Source: Candidatus Tisiphia endosymbiont of Melanophora roralis
Lineage (GTDB): Bacteria > Pseudomonadota > Alphaproteobacteria > Rickettsiales > Rickettsiaceae
DNA length: 64,000 nt
Assembly: GCF_964026575.1 (NCBI RefSeq)
Contig: NZ_OZ032161.1
Coordinates: forward strand, 372,001-436,000
Direction: 5' to 3'
A program made the translations under genes and the position numbers. Within the stretch, counting starts at the first letter, position 1. Every line of letters starts with the position of its first letter. Below, in pieces: positions 35,810-47,866 of the stretch. The notes under the pieces are model-generated. The model made no database searches. It worked only from the letters and a program-made list of their open reading frames with translations, and was not told the origin of the DNA.

Positions 35810-37840
35810 ATGTCAGACAATAGAGCAACTATAGAATCCAGTAATTTAAATATATCTAATTTTGAGAGTGATAAGGAGTCTATTCATTCTGAATATAGTA
35901 CGAATCAAGATGATAATATATCGGTAAGATCTGTTGATTCTGGGTACGAAAGTGATAGCCATTTAGCAGATAAAAAAGATGATATTATTAGAGTTAACAC
36001 TAAAAACGAGATTGAAAATATAAATAAATTAATAGGAAGGGCATACACATATAAACTTAAATTTCTAAAACAACCAACTCCACAATTATCAAAAGAATTT
36101 ATAGCTAATGGAGTACTCATTGGTACTAACGAATCATTTATGAGTGCAATGACTGGATTAGCAACAGAAAGTTTTTACTGTAATTTATCTGATAAAAAGA
36201 CAGAAGAACTTCTTGATAATTTTAGTTTAAATATAGAACGTTCTAAAAGGCTTATGAACGACAATGACAAGGCAAAAGCAGATAGGCAATTTGCAAACTT
36301 AGAAGCTAGTTTAAAGGGATTTGTATTAAATGATATTAAAAGTAACAATGATGAGGATAAGATCGCTCTTGAAGCTGTTAAAAAAGTAATATTAGAGTTA
36401 AAAGGTCAAGCAATTCCTAAATCAGATTATGCCAGTACAGTAATTAACAAAACTATGGAAAGTTTACAAGCAGATACAAGACATTTTAGTACCGAGCAAC
36501 TTAATATTTTTAATAAAACTATTAGCCAAGGAAATAAAACTGTTAAATTTGCTAAAGAATTCACAAAACTTAATAAGACAGAACGTACAGCTCTTTCTAA
36601 TGCAGTTAATGAATCTGCTAATTCTTTTATAAAAGAATTAGTAGATAGTAGGAATAATGGGTTAAGTCCAGAGTTTGTTAATTATAGAGCAAATGAAACC
36701 AAAAGGCTTTTATTGACTCTTAGTATAAAGATACAGGATACTGGTTCTATGGAAGAACAAAAGAGTAGACAAGAGGCTTTTTGTAAACAGCTGCTACCTT
36801 ATGTCCATATGCCGAGTGAATTAGCAACTGAGTTATTTGAAGAGTGGAAACCAACAGAATTACATAGCTTAATTGGCAAGGAAGCTCAGAAATTTTTTAG
36901 TGTAGATAATGCTCAAAAAAATTCTTCGTTTCTAACCTTAGATGAGAGAAAAATTACAGAAGAAAATATCAAACGATTTGCCGATTCTATTAATCCAATT
37001 ATTAAAGATAAAGATGCAGAATTAGTCTCAAAACCAATCATTAAAGAATCTATTAACAGAATTCAAAATAAAACAGATATAAAGATTACAGAACAACAAA
37101 ATAACAAAATCTCGGAACAATTATCTCCAACTTTAATAGAACTTGGTTCTGAGCAACTAAGAAATCATAAAGACGAGATAATATCTGACATAACAAATAA
37201 AATTGCAGCAGATAAATCTTGGTATTCTTCTGTGATTCAAAAATTACCTATTTCTACAAATAATTTACAGGATATTGCTACACACCTTACAGACAAATAT
37301 AGCAATCAAACTGCACCAACCATGTCAACTTCAGTGTCCACACCACCACCTCCTCTTACTCAACATTCTAGCATAGAAACAAAACAAATACCCGAACCTA
37401 GTAGTTCTAATTTTGTGGTATCAACACCAACAGAAGCTAAGTTAGAAAATATAGAAGCACACAGATTAAATGAGTTAACTACGGATCAACTAGATAACAG
37501 AGTCTTGGTGGATAAGTTACAGAGCAATTCGATAGCTCAGATGGACAAATCTATATCTCAAGAGCTAGCTGAAGATACTGCTGGTCTGCCCAACCCAAAG
37601 GTAGAAGCAATGCCTACAAAAGCCTCCATAGTTCAGGAAACTCAAACAGATAAATTATCATCAATGAAGCCACAAAATAATCCAAGCATGTCTAGTATTA
37701 TTAGTACTAATGTTAAAATAGAAATTCAACAAGTAAAAAAAACGTTAAGGCATGTAGAAACAATTAAAAGAGAACTAACAACATCTACTAAACCTACTAA
37801 ACCTGCTCTTAAAGCAGTAAATAAAGGAAGGTTATGGTAA
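35810..37840 (+). CDS. Large unknown charged protein, effector-like
   Basis: This is a 676-residue protein with no recognised domain. The first 65 residues are acidic and Ser-rich (SVRSVDSGYESDSH). The middle (about 70-500) is predicted mainly helical. Residues about 500-530 are Pro/Ser/Thr-rich (SVSTPPPPLTQHSS), and the C-terminus is basic (KPTKPALKAVNKGRLW). There is no signal peptide or membrane helix. A soluble, helical, low-complexity protein with a basic tail is the usual look of a rickettsial type IV effector, but nothing here proves secretion. The ATG is 15 bases after a MITE end that supplies a possible -10 box. Confidence 0.7.
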   Translation: MSDNRATIESSNLNISNFESDKESIHSEYSTNQDDNISVRSVDSGYESDSHLADKKDDIIRVNTKNEIENINKLIGRAYTYKLKFLKQPTPQLSKEFIANGVLIGTNESFMSAMTGLATESFYCNLSDKKTEELLDNFSLNIERSKRLMNDNDKAKADRQFANLEASLKGFVLNDIKSNNDEDKIALEAVKKVILELKGQAIPKSDYASTVINKTMESLQADTRHFSTEQLNIFNKTISQGNKTVKFAKEFTKLNKTERTALSNAVNESANSFIKELVDSRNNGLSPEFVNYRANETKRLLLTLSIKIQDTGSMEEQKSRQEAFCKQLLPYVHMPSELATELFEEWKPTELHSLIGKEAQKFFSVDNAQKNSSFLTLDERKITEENIKRFADSINPIIKDKDAELVSKPIIKESINRIQNKTDIKITEQQNNKISEQLSPTLIELGSEQLRNHKDEIISDITNKIAADKSWYSSVIQKLPISTNNLQDIATHLTDKYSNQTAPTMSTSVSTPPPPLTQHSSIETKQIPEPSSSNFVVSTPTEAKLENIEAHRLNELTTDQLDNRVLVDKLQSNSIAQMDKSISQELAEDTAGLPNPKVEAMPTKASIVQETQTDKLSSMKPQNNPSMSSIISTNVKIEIQQVKKTLRHVETIKRELTTSTKPTKPALKAVNKGRLW

Positions 37841-38588
37841 ATTGGTCAATTTTGTCGTATAGAAGCTAGTATAGCACCCTTCCTGTCTATTTTTTTCGAT
37901 ACCAGCTTTCGCTGGGATGACATCGTAAAATTGTATTTAGATTTCGCTACCTACGCGAGACATCAAGGCTTCACCATTACTATACCTAAAACCTTTTCGG
38001 GTTAGTTATAAATTACCCTACCATGTGTAATTTGTTTGACAACCGCAAAATAATTTGATAAATATAAATAATTAAGTTAGTATTAATACCAATTCCCAAA
38101 TTAAGTTAGTTACTCGGAAATACGAATGCTCTCTAGGTCCACATAGTCTAGCTGAGCTGTCAAAATTTTGTGATGCTAATTTCAATAAATTTCTTGCAGA
38201 GTTCGCTTATGTGCAAGGATTTAAGGAAGCCACGAAATCTCGACTTGCAGCACACTCAAATTCCGTTACGGATTTGAGCCTAGGCACGACGAATAAATTA
38301 CCAACAAAAGTAGAATTATGCAAGAAGTCTAATCATTCGAGTAGTAGTCTAACCTTAATCTTTAAGTAACTTGACTTTCGTAGGTTTCGTGATTCTCCCA
38401 GTTTTTAAAGCAATAGACCTATTTCAAAACTAGCTATGAAAGGAATTTTTACTAAAAAATTAATCAAAAAATCGTAAGTAGTACTAGTGTACATGAGAAT
38501 TCCTTCGATTGATTCTAACAACAAAATGACCTAGAAAGAATAAAGTTTCTAGAAAAGTCTGATCTTAACTAATCTAAAAAAAATAGGT
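37841..38588. other. Long intergenic region before rho
   Basis: No gene is visible in 748 bases. There are several repeat remnants: ACCAGCTTTCGCTGGGATGACATC (about 37901-37924) of a dispersed palindromic family, TTCGCTTATGTGCAAGGATTT (about 38200) similar to sequences at 17290 and in the element at 47537, and AGACCTATTTCAAAACT (about 38407) resembling the end of that element. The last part may hold the rho leader, where autoregulation is common, but no promoter or structure stands out. Confidence 0.4.
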
Positions 38589-40909
<2,321 letters not shown>

Positions 40910-40930
40910 ATTTCTTATTAGATTACAGAT

Positions 40931-41683
40931 ATGCTAAGTATAATTTCACCAGCTAAGACTCAGGATTTCATCTCGGAAATACCGGATTTACCATGTACGC
41001 AGCCACATTTCCTTACTAAAATGCAGTATCTCTTACAGATATGTAAAAGTCTATCGCAAAATCAGATCAAGCAGGTAATGAATGTAAGTAGCAAACTGGC
41101 TGAGCTTAATTATCATAGATTTCAAGATTTCGATAACCATCCCCAAAAGCAAGCGATATTTGCCTATGATGGGGATGTTTATGATAATATTGATAGACGA
41201 AGTTTCTCTAAAGAGCAATGGGATTTCTTGCAGGGACACACGTTAATTATATCAGGTTTATATGGACCACTAAGAGTTTTAGATAAAATAAAACCCTATA
41301 GGCTAGAAATGTCAACAAAATTGCCAAATTTAGAAAAATTATCCAATTTTTGGCAAATTGATATTACCAATTATCTAAATCAAATATTAGCAACTCATCA
41401 AAATAAATATCTAATCAACCTAGCCTCTAATGAATATTCCTCTGCCATAAATCAAAATGATCTTAAATATCCAATAATTAATATATATTTTAAAGAAAAA
41501 AGAAATAATAAATTACAAATAATAGCTATAAACGCCAAGAAAGCTAGGGGCAGCATGCTTAACTTTATTGCAGAAAATCTTATAGACGTACCTGAAAAAT
41601 TAAAACAGTTCTCTAAACAAAACTATTATTATAGTGAAACTGAGTCTTCCGATAAAGATTGGGTATTTGTTAAAAATGAATAA
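40931..41683 (+). CDS. yaaA: YaaA-family peroxide stress protein
   Basis: This is a member of the YaaA/DUF328 family, linked in E. coli to lowering free iron during peroxide stress, with a DNA-binding fold. The N-terminal LSIISPAKTQDF, the central AIFAYDGDVYDN, and the C-terminal KKARGSMLNFIAEN with the KxARG motif all match. At 250 residues the length is usual. It follows mdh after 21 bases and is probably cotranscribed. Confidence 0.93.
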   Translation: MLSIISPAKTQDFISEIPDLPCTQPHFLTKMQYLLQICKSLSQNQIKQVMNVSSKLAELNYHRFQDFDNHPQKQAIFAYDGDVYDNIDRRSFSKEQWDFLQGHTLIISGLYGPLRVLDKIKPYRLEMSTKLPNLEKLSNFWQIDITNYLNQILATHQNKYLINLASNEYSSAINQNDLKYPIINIYFKEKRNNKLQIIAINAKKARGSMLNFIAENLIDVPEKLKQFSKQNYYYSETESSDKDWVFVKNE

Positions 41684-41805
41684 GTTGTAATATTACAACT
41701 ACATTTAAATTTAAAGATAATAACTTGGAATTATATATTAGTGTTCTTTAAATTCTTTACTATTCTGATTATTATTTATTAGTAGTTTATAAAATAGTAG
41801 TATCT

Positions 41806-42750
41806 ATGCAATTTAACCGTAACAGAGCAATTATTAGTTTCCTTAAAGCCAATGAAGGTCAGAAATTTACTTCTAGAGAAATAGCTGCATGGCTAGTAAA
41901 AACTTATCCTGAGGAAGTCAAGAGAAAAGCGGAGAACAGTAAATGCAAATCAATACTCAATGTAACTGATCCAGCAAAAATAGCTCAAATTATTATAGTA
42001 CTCTTTAGTGGAGAAATGACTAAAGAACGTAATGAAGCTATACAAAAACAAGAACCTGGTATTAAAATAACACAAGAGTGTCCACGTAAATACTATTTTA
42101 CTAAAAAAACTGATCAAGCGGAGATAGAAGAAGCTGAAAAATTGTCAAACATAAAAGAAAAAGAGGTGTATCTAAAGCTTTCAGAATTTCTTTGGGATGA
42201 GCTTAGTATTTATAACATGACTATTAATGATAAACTTTCTTCAAATCGTAGTGGTACTAATGCTAATAAATGGTTATATCCCGACCTAGTGGGAATGGAG
42301 GCTATGACGAAAGGTTGGGCAGAGCCGATCAAAGATTGCGTCAAACAATATGCGGATATAAAAGCTAAACTTTGGTCTTTTGAGGTGAAAGTAAAAATTA
42401 ATCACTCCAATGTACGAGAATCTTTTTTTCAAGCACTATCAAATTCTTCATGGGCTCACTATGGATATTTAGTAGCTTTCTCTCTAGTAGAAAGCAAGGA
42501 TAGTAACACTTCTCGTGAACTGGAAATTCTTTCTGCTAGGCACGGTATAGGATTTATTTTATTAAACATAAACGAATCCGAAAAAGGTCGAATACTAATT
42601 CCTGCTAAAGAAAGATTAGAGATTGATTGGAATATGGCTAATAGGCTAGTTAAAGAAAATTCGGATTTTGAACATTTTATCAAAGAAGTAACTTCTTTTT
42701 ATAAAACCGGAGAAACTAAACGCTCCGACTGGAAAAATGTGAATTATTAA
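41806..42750 (+). CDS. COG2958/HrgA-like protein, possible nuclease
   Basis: This 314-residue protein matches the COG2958 family (related to Helicobacter HrgA, found beside restriction genes). A winged-helix-like N-terminus (about residues 1-100, FTSREIAAWLVKTYPEEV) is followed by the conserved domain with NKWLYPDLVG (about 157-166), KLWSFEVKVKINHSNVRESFFQALSNSSW (about 187 onward), HGIGFILL and the C-terminal YKTGETKRSDW. The D...E-x-K spacing in PDLVG/FEVK suggests a PD-(D/E)xK-type nuclease core (inference). No methylase is adjacent. It sits at the edge of a mobile-element cluster, so it may have been acquired. Confidence 0.8.
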   Translation: MQFNRNRAIISFLKANEGQKFTSREIAAWLVKTYPEEVKRKAENSKCKSILNVTDPAKIAQIIIVLFSGEMTKERNEAIQKQEPGIKITQECPRKYYFTKKTDQAEIEEAEKLSNIKEKEVYLKLSEFLWDELSIYNMTINDKLSSNRSGTNANKWLYPDLVGMEAMTKGWAEPIKDCVKQYADIKAKLWSFEVKVKINHSNVRESFFQALSNSSWAHYGYLVAFSLVESKDSNTSRELEILSARHGIGFILLNINESEKGRILIPAKERLEIDWNMANRLVKENSDFEHFIKEVTSFYKTGETKRSDWKNVNY

Positions 42751-42777
42751 GGCTCTAGGCTCTGTCCAACTGATTGT

Positions 42778-42930
42778 GTGTGCGTCAAGATAAGGTGCAT
42801 TAATCTTACGGCTGAAAGTCCTGTTATGGAAGGAGTAGCTAGCTCCACCATATAGCGAGTCTTGTGCAGCTGAAGGTAACGACACAGTAGTAAAGTGTAG
42901 ACAGCGAAACATCCGAGCCGAAACCAAATC
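42778..42930 (+). ncRNA. Group II intron remnant (5' domain I region)
   Basis: The stretch starts GTGTGCGTCAAGATAAGG and continues with GGCTGAAAGTCC, GGAAGGAGTAGCTAGC, GAGTCTTGTGCAGC, AGGTAACGACACAG and ends CATCCGAGCCGAAACC, a pattern typical of the 5' part of bacterial group II introns. It is GC-richer than its surroundings. No reverse transcriptase or domain V follows. The sequence runs straight into an IS4-type transposase fragment, so the intron is truncated and inactive. The identification rests on pattern memory. Confidence 0.55.
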
Positions 42931-43017
42931 TAACAGTTAGCCTTAAGTTTTAGTTGCAAGGATTAAAAAGAAATAAGATAATATTAAATTTTATTTTTTA
43001 AGATTTGAGGTAAACAA

Positions 43018-43364
43018 TTGGGTAGTTTGGGACTAGGAGAAGGAAGTAATAAGTTATTTTTTGAATCAGAATTTGAAAGTTTAGTTTTAAAAGATCAACG
43101 TCTTAAATCAAAAGCTTTAAAGATTTTTACAGCCCTAATGGCAAAATTTACAATCTGTATTAAGAATCTTTTTGATAATCCACAAGATCAAAGACAAGCT
43201 TATGATTTTTTTGTTAATAGCAAAGTTAACAATGATCATTTAATAGAGTCGCATTTTAGGCAAACTACTGATAGAATTAATAACAATAATGATAATTTAT
43301 TGCTAGTGATACAAGACAGTACTTATCTTAACTTTACTAACCACAAAGCCAAGATTGACATTGG
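43018..43364 (+). pseudogene. IS4-family (IS50-like) transposase, N-terminal fragment
   Basis: The first 116 residues of a Tn5/IS50-type transposase are visible. ESLVLKDQRLKSKALKIFTA matches the LGDxRR helix. The segment QAYDFFVNSKVNNDHLIESH and LLLVIQDSTYLNF, with the first catalytic Asp, follow. At 43365 the frame runs into IS630 copy B, and no continuation of this transposase is found beyond that IS at 44476. This fits an inversion that moved the other flank to 32.99 kb. The start is a TTG and may be internal. Confidence 0.82.
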
Positions 43365-44475
43365 TATACTGCTCGTAAATGAAGGGTTGCAAAGATAGGA
43401 GAGATATTGTAGAGTTTAGGAGATTATGAGTAAGAATGTATTGACAGAAGAACAAAGAGAAAAGTTGAAGGAACGTCATAAGACAGAACGAGACGGACGC
43501 ATACGTGATCGTATTAAGGCAGTTTTGATGTATGACGATGGGTATAGTAATGTAGAGATTGCTAAGGTACTACTCTTGAGCCACGAATCGATAAGAAAAC
43601 ATATTGTTGATTATCAAAAAGCCAATAAGCTTGATACCAACAATGGAGGTAGCACAAGCAAATTAAGTGATGGTGAGAGGGAAGAATTAGCGAGTCACCT
43701 AGAAGCAAATAATTATGTTTATGCTAAAGATATCATGCATCACATTTAGAACAAATATGGGGTAACATATACGATAACGGGAGTAACAAAATTACTATAC
43801 AAATTGGGTTTTGTTTACAAGAAGGCGAAAATAGTACCGGCTAAGCTGGATTTTGACAAGCAAGAATTATTTAAGTTAAACTACAGTTTACTAAAAGGGA
43901 ATCTCAGAGATAAGGAAGCCATATATTTTATGGATGGTGTTCATCCTCAGTATCAAGCAAGGGCAAGGTGCGGTTGGATAAGAAAGAAGCAAGATAAGAC
44001 CTTACCAACATTCAGTGGCTGGAGAAGAAAGCACATGATTGGTGCTATTAATCTAGCTGATTTACAGTTAGTAAGGACAGAGAACCCCAAAATAAATGGG
44101 GAGCAGATAGTTAATTTTCTACAGAGATTGGAAGAGGAGAATAGTGACAAGGAAAGAATATATTTAATCTGTGACAATGCTAGTTACCACAAATCCAAGA
44201 AAGTTAAAGAATACCTAGTAAATAGTAAAATAGAGCTAGTATTTTTGCCACCATATAGTCCAAATCTTAACCCAATTGAGAGATTATGGAAGTTTATGCA
44301 CAGTATTACAACTAATAATAAATTTTATCATAATTTTGAACAATTTTCGGAAGCAATAAACAAATTTTTCAGCAACATCGCCGATTATAAAGATAGGTTA
44401 CGTACCTTAATAAACGATAATTTCCAAACTATTACCGTTAACCATTTCTGCAACTCTTCAGGTTAATTGAGTATA
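43365..44475 (+). mobile_element. IS630-family insertion sequence, copy B
   Basis: This is a 1111-bp element of the same length and sequence as copy A, in the opposite orientation. The 5' end (TATACTGCTCG) cuts an IS4-type transposase gene. The 3' end (GAGTATA) abuts CGAATGCATTTT, half of a hairpin element whose other half is next to copy A's 5' end. The TA at each end fits IS630 target use. Confidence 0.92.
43426..44466 (+). pseudogene. IS630 transposase interrupted by an in-frame TAG (copy B)
   Basis: The reading frame is the same as in copy A: 107 codons, TAG at 43747-43749, 18 codons of matching family sequence, then 220 residues with the DDE motifs, ending at 44466. The same stop in both copies means it was present before the last transposition. 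The element was then moved by a transposase supplied in trans, by stop-codon readthrough, or by the separate halves acting together. Confidence 0.88.
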
Positions 44476-44642
44476 CGAATGCATTTTAATCTATTATCGC
44501 TAATAATCTTATTTTTATTGGTACAAAAATAAGATTATTAGCAAATGAAATATTTAACAATCAGGCGTCAAACCGCTTTAAGCCTGATTGTTTACATTCT
44601 CATTCCAATTTCGGATTAATGAAATTAATCCGAAATTGAGGT
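44476..44642. repeat. Second half of a five-hairpin element, cut by IS630 copy B
   Basis: In order: the right arm of a HP2-type hairpin (CGAATGCATTTT, 44476-44487), an 18-bp palindrome (44499-44542), a HP1-type hairpin with the stem AACAATCAGGC (44556-44592) and loop GTCAAACCGCTTTAA, a 15-bp palindrome (44606-44638) and the end TTGAGGT. This is the order of the element at 4551-4812 in reverse. Joined to the complement of 34104-34184 it gives a full element of about 250 bp with an intact HP2 stem. Confidence 0.8.
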
Positions 44643-44714
44643 TGCTAATATTTATTCTTCACAATTGTTTGCCTTCAGCTATAATATCATGTGTAGATAT
44701 TCTAAGAGTTAATT

Positions 44715-45980
44715 ATGTTACAAATTAGCGATAAAATTTTTTCTAATCTTAGTGGGCAGGAAAAATATGATATAATAAGTAGTAAGCAACGTGGAGATTG
44801 GGATAATACAAAAGATTTTATTATTAAAGGTAGAGAATGGATAATTGATGAAGTAAAAAAATCAGGTCTGCGAGGACGGGGTGGTGCTGGATTTTCGACT
44901 GGCACCAAATGGTCGTTCATGCCTAAAGATCATCCAAAGCCTAGTTACCTAGTGGTTAATGCTGATGAATCAGAACCTGGTACGTGCAAGGATCGTGATA
45001 TTTTGAGGTATGAGCCACATAAATTAATTGAAGGTTGTTTACTCGCCGGCTTTGCTATTAACGCACATACTTGTTACATATATATTCGTGGTGAATTTTA
45101 TAACGAATCCTCCAATGTACAGCGTGCTATAGATGAGGCTTATGATGCCGGTTTTATAGGCAGTAATGCTTGTGGTACAGGGTATCATCTTGACATTCAT
45201 TTGCATAGAGGGGCTGGGGCGTATATTTGCGGTGAGGAAACAGCTCTGCTCGAGAGCTTAGAGGGCAACAAGGGCTTCCCTAGATTAAAGCCACCATTCC
45301 CGGCTAATTTCGGCTTATATGGTTGTCCAACAACTATTAATAATGTTGAATCAATTGCCGTTGTGCCTACTATACTTCGGCGTGGAGCTGATTGGTTTGC
45401 TGGAATCGGTAAGCCTAATAATACCGGAACAAAGATTTTCTGTATTTCTGGCCATGTAAATAAGCCATGTAATGTTGAAGAAGCCATGGGCGTACCTTTA
45501 AAGGAGTTGATTGAGAGATATGCCGGGGGTGTACGGGGTGGATGGAGTAATCTGAAAGCTATTATCCCAGGTGGTTCATCAGTACCGTTGCTACCAAAGT
45601 CATTATGTCAGGATGTTGCAATGGATTTTGATAGTTTAAGGGCAGCTGGTTCGGCACTCGGGACTGGTGGAATTATTGTTATGGATAATTCTACGGATAT
45701 TATTTACGCTATTGCTAGGCTTAGTAAATTCTACATGCATGAGTCTTGCGGTCAGTGTAGCCCCTGTCGAGAAGGTACAGGCTGGATGTGGCGAGTTATG
45801 ATGCGACTGGTACGCGGTCAGGCAAAAATAGATGAAATAGATCAGTTACTGGATGTTACAAAAATGATCGAAGGACGTACTATTTGTGCCCTTGGAGACG
45901 CTGCTGCTTGGCCTATTCAAGGGTTAATTCGTCATTTCCGTCATGAGATTGAAGAAAGACTAGCTAGGCAAGGGGTTTAG
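44715..45980 (+). CDS. nuoF: NADH-quinone oxidoreductase subunit F
   Basis: NuoF is the 51-kDa-type subunit of respiratory complex I that binds NADH, FMN and the N3 iron-sulfur cluster. The Gly-rich nucleotide-binding [16 protein letters not shown] (about residues 55-70), the FMN region [15 protein letters not shown] and the cluster motif [10 protein letters not shown] with the later Cys of TICALG are intact. At 421 residues the length is normal. It stands apart from nuoN (62 kb), as the nuo genes are scattered in this family. Confidence 0.97.
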   Translation: MLQISDKIFSNLSGQEKYDIISSKQRGDWDNTKDFIIKGREWIIDEVKKSGLRGRGGAGFSTGTKWSFMPKDHPKPSYLVVNADESEPGTCKDRDILRYEPHKLIEGCLLAGFAINAHTCYIYIRGEFYNESSNVQRAIDEAYDAGFIGSNACGTGYHLDIHLHRGAGAYICGEETALLESLEGNKGFPRLKPPFPANFGLYGCPTTINNVESIAVVPTILRRGADWFAGIGKPNNTGTKIFCISGHVNKPCNVEEAMGVPLKELIERYAGGVRGGWSNLKAIIPGGSSVPLLPKSLCQDVAMDFDSLRAAGSALGTGGIIVMDNSTDIIYAIARLSKFYMHESCGQCSPCREGTGWMWRVMMRLVRGQAKIDEIDQLLDVTKMIEGRTICALGDAAAWPIQGLIRHFRHEIEERLARQGV

Positions 45981-46022
45981 TTTAGATTGCTCTGTTACTG
46001 TTAGCAAATTAGTATCATATAA

Positions 46023-47009
46023 ATGAAGAAAATAATAAGTCTAAACATAAGTAGAAAATCTCAATTTATTATTGCATTTGCTATAATGGGGTTATTATTG
46101 CTTATATCATATCGTAGTCGTTCATCTTGTATTATTTACATGTTGCCATCGGAATATTTAAATAATGGAAATTTAGCATATTTCCAATTTAATAATCATA
46201 ATAAACTACAAGAATTACTTCCTAAAAATATTAGATATATTGAACAATATAATATAATTGCCAGTGGACAATTTAGTGTCAACCAATTTAAAAATGCTAT
46301 TGGATCTAAAACAGATATTATTGATGTTGATTTAAGGAATGAGTATCATGGATTCAACGACCTAAACCCAGTGTCCTTTATCAGTTTACCATATGATGAC
46401 GTCAACGCTAATAAATCTCAAGAGGAAATTATAGTACGGGAGCAATATCTTTTTGGTTCAATATTACCAACTTACAAGCAACTTAGTATATATGTAAATA
46501 ATTTGAAGACTACGCCAACAAAGAAGGATCCGGTAATCTGTATACCTATTTCTACTAAGACTGAAGCTGATATAATGGCAAATTTGAATATTGATTATTA
46601 TAGAATTACCACATTAGATCATCGAGAGCCAAATCGTGATAATTTAGATAAAATGGTAGCACTTTTTGATCAAAAATTAAAATTAAATCCAAGTCGATGG
46701 GTTTATTTACATTGCTTAGGTGGAGATGGTCGTACCACGGCAGCTACAGCTGAGCTTATGATGTTAAAACAACAAGAAGCTGGCGAGTTACAACCATTCG
46801 ATGATTTGGTAACATATGTAGAATCAGTTAGTAATGGTTATAAGTTAGTACCAAGTTGTAAGCCTAGTGATCAAAATTATCGCTGTCAATGGAAGTTGGA
46901 TCGTTATAATACCTTAAAAATATTCTATAATTTTGTGCGAACAAGAACTGAGAATCAAACTTTTAGTGATTGGCACAATGTAATGTTCCAAAAGAAAAAG
47001 ACATTGTAA
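46023..47009 (+). CDS. Phytase-like cysteine phosphatase with N-terminal membrane anchor
   Basis: This is a 328-residue protein with a signal anchor or signal peptide at about residues 14-32 and a protein tyrosine phosphatase-like phytase domain. The P-loop HCLGGDGRTT (about residues 235-244) has the Cys-x5-Arg of this class. The preceding YYRITTLDHREPNRDNLD carries the general-acid Asp position of PTP-like phytases (inositol polyphosphatases). Relatives occur among secreted virulence phosphatases of intracellular bacteria, so a host phosphoinositide or inositol phosphate target is possible (inference). It lies 42 bases after nuoF on the same strand but is functionally unrelated. Confidence 0.8.
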   Translation: MKKIISLNISRKSQFIIAFAIMGLLLLISYRSRSSCIIYMLPSEYLNNGNLAYFQFNNHNKLQELLPKNIRYIEQYNIIASGQFSVNQFKNAIGSKTDIIDVDLRNEYHGFNDLNPVSFISLPYDDVNANKSQEEIIVREQYLFGSILPTYKQLSIYVNNLKTTPTKKDPVICIPISTKTEADIMANLNIDYYRITTLDHREPNRDNLDKMVALFDQKLKLNPSRWVYLHCLGGDGRTTAATAELMMLKQQEAGELQPFDDLVTYVESVSNGYKLVPSCKPSDQNYRCQWKLDRYNTLKIFYNFVRTRTENQTFSDWHNVMFQKKKTL

Positions 47010-47072
47010 TTAACTTGATTATATTAATAATTTATGTTTTAACTAATCATATTAATTAAAATAATTATTATC

Positions 47073-47339
47073 ATGGAAGAATTAAATGCAACTGAAGCAA
47101 AACGTGAGTTTGGTGAATTACTTATCAAAGTGCAAACAGAACCTATCAGCATTAGTAGAAATGGCAAGCCTATAGCTGTAATAGTTTCTGATAAAGAGTT
47201 TCATGAATTAGAATCTTTTAAAGAACAAGTATTAAAACTTGCAATTTCTGAAGGATTAGATGACTTAGCAAAAAATAAAATACACTCTCATAAGGTTGTT
47301 TTTGATAACTTAAAAATAAAGCTTAATGGTTCAGTGTAA
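47073..47339 (+). CDS. Phd/YefM-family antitoxin
   Basis: This 88-residue antitoxin begins with the Phd/YefM DNA-binding core: ATEAKREFGELLIKVQ, then PISISRNGKPIAVIVSDKEFHELE. The C-terminal part (about residues 55-88) would wrap the toxin. It overlaps the toxin gene by 14 bases, the usual layout. Because the toxin is interrupted by a repeat, the antitoxin may now be an orphan that still autoregulates or neutralises related toxins. Confidence 0.9.
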   Translation: MEELNATEAKREFGELLIKVQTEPISISRNGKPIAVIVSDKEFHELESFKEQVLKLAISEGLDDLAKNKIHSHKVVFDNLKIKLNGSV

Positions 47340-47787
47340 ATTTACAAATAGTGCGAAACGTGATCTTGAAGATATTACAGATTACACACTAAAACATTGG
47401 GGAAGGCAGCAAACTATAAAATATTTAGATGAGATACATAACAAAGCTATTGCTTTAAGTCTTAATCCTAATATAGGTACTTTACGAAATGATATATATC
47501 CTACCTTATTGAGCTTCCCTACAAAAAAACATATATTAGACTTCTTTCGAAACTCTACTTCTGCTGGTGATTTGTACGTCGATGCGGTACTCGAATCCTC
47601 ACGTACATTAGAGTACGCTGCGGTTCTGCGTTCCGCGTCTCCTTCAAATCCCTCAGCATAAGCGAGTTTCGAAAGAAGTCTATTGTATTATCTAAAACAA
47701 GAGTATGGTATTATCATAGTTAGAGTATTACACAAACATATGTGCTATAAGCTTCATAACTTTCCAAACCTCAATAACCTCAAATAA
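47326..47787 (+). pseudogene. ParE/RelE-family toxin interrupted by a 144-bp insertion
   Basis: The toxin starts [20 protein letters not shown], matching the ParE fold. It continues to TKKHIL at 47538, where a palindromic element begins, and the present frame stops at 47661. Skipping 47539-47682 (exactly 144 bases) restores the frame as [20 protein letters not shown] to a stop at 47785-47787, giving a complete toxin of 105 residues. Those later blocks (IVRVLHKHM) are the family's conserved C-terminus. The break is thus a recent insertion, not decay. Confidence 0.9.
47537..47682. repeat. MITE inserted in the toxin gene, TA target duplication
   Basis: This element has 19-base terminal inverted repeats, TAGACTTCTTTCGAAACTC at the left (47537-47555) and its complement at the right (47664-47682). 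TA at both ends is the duplicated target. The 146 bases are non-coding. Related end sequences occur near 17274 and 38407. Confidence 0.88.
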
Positions 47788-47866
47788 AATCATTCAAAAA
47801 AAAATGTCATATTTTTTACAGTATTATATATAATGCAACCTAATTTATTTTTGTTAAGTAAAAAAC

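Noticed and set aside
37841-38588. Possible decayed gene before rho
   Set aside because: All frames are short, and only dispersed-repeat similarity could be seen.
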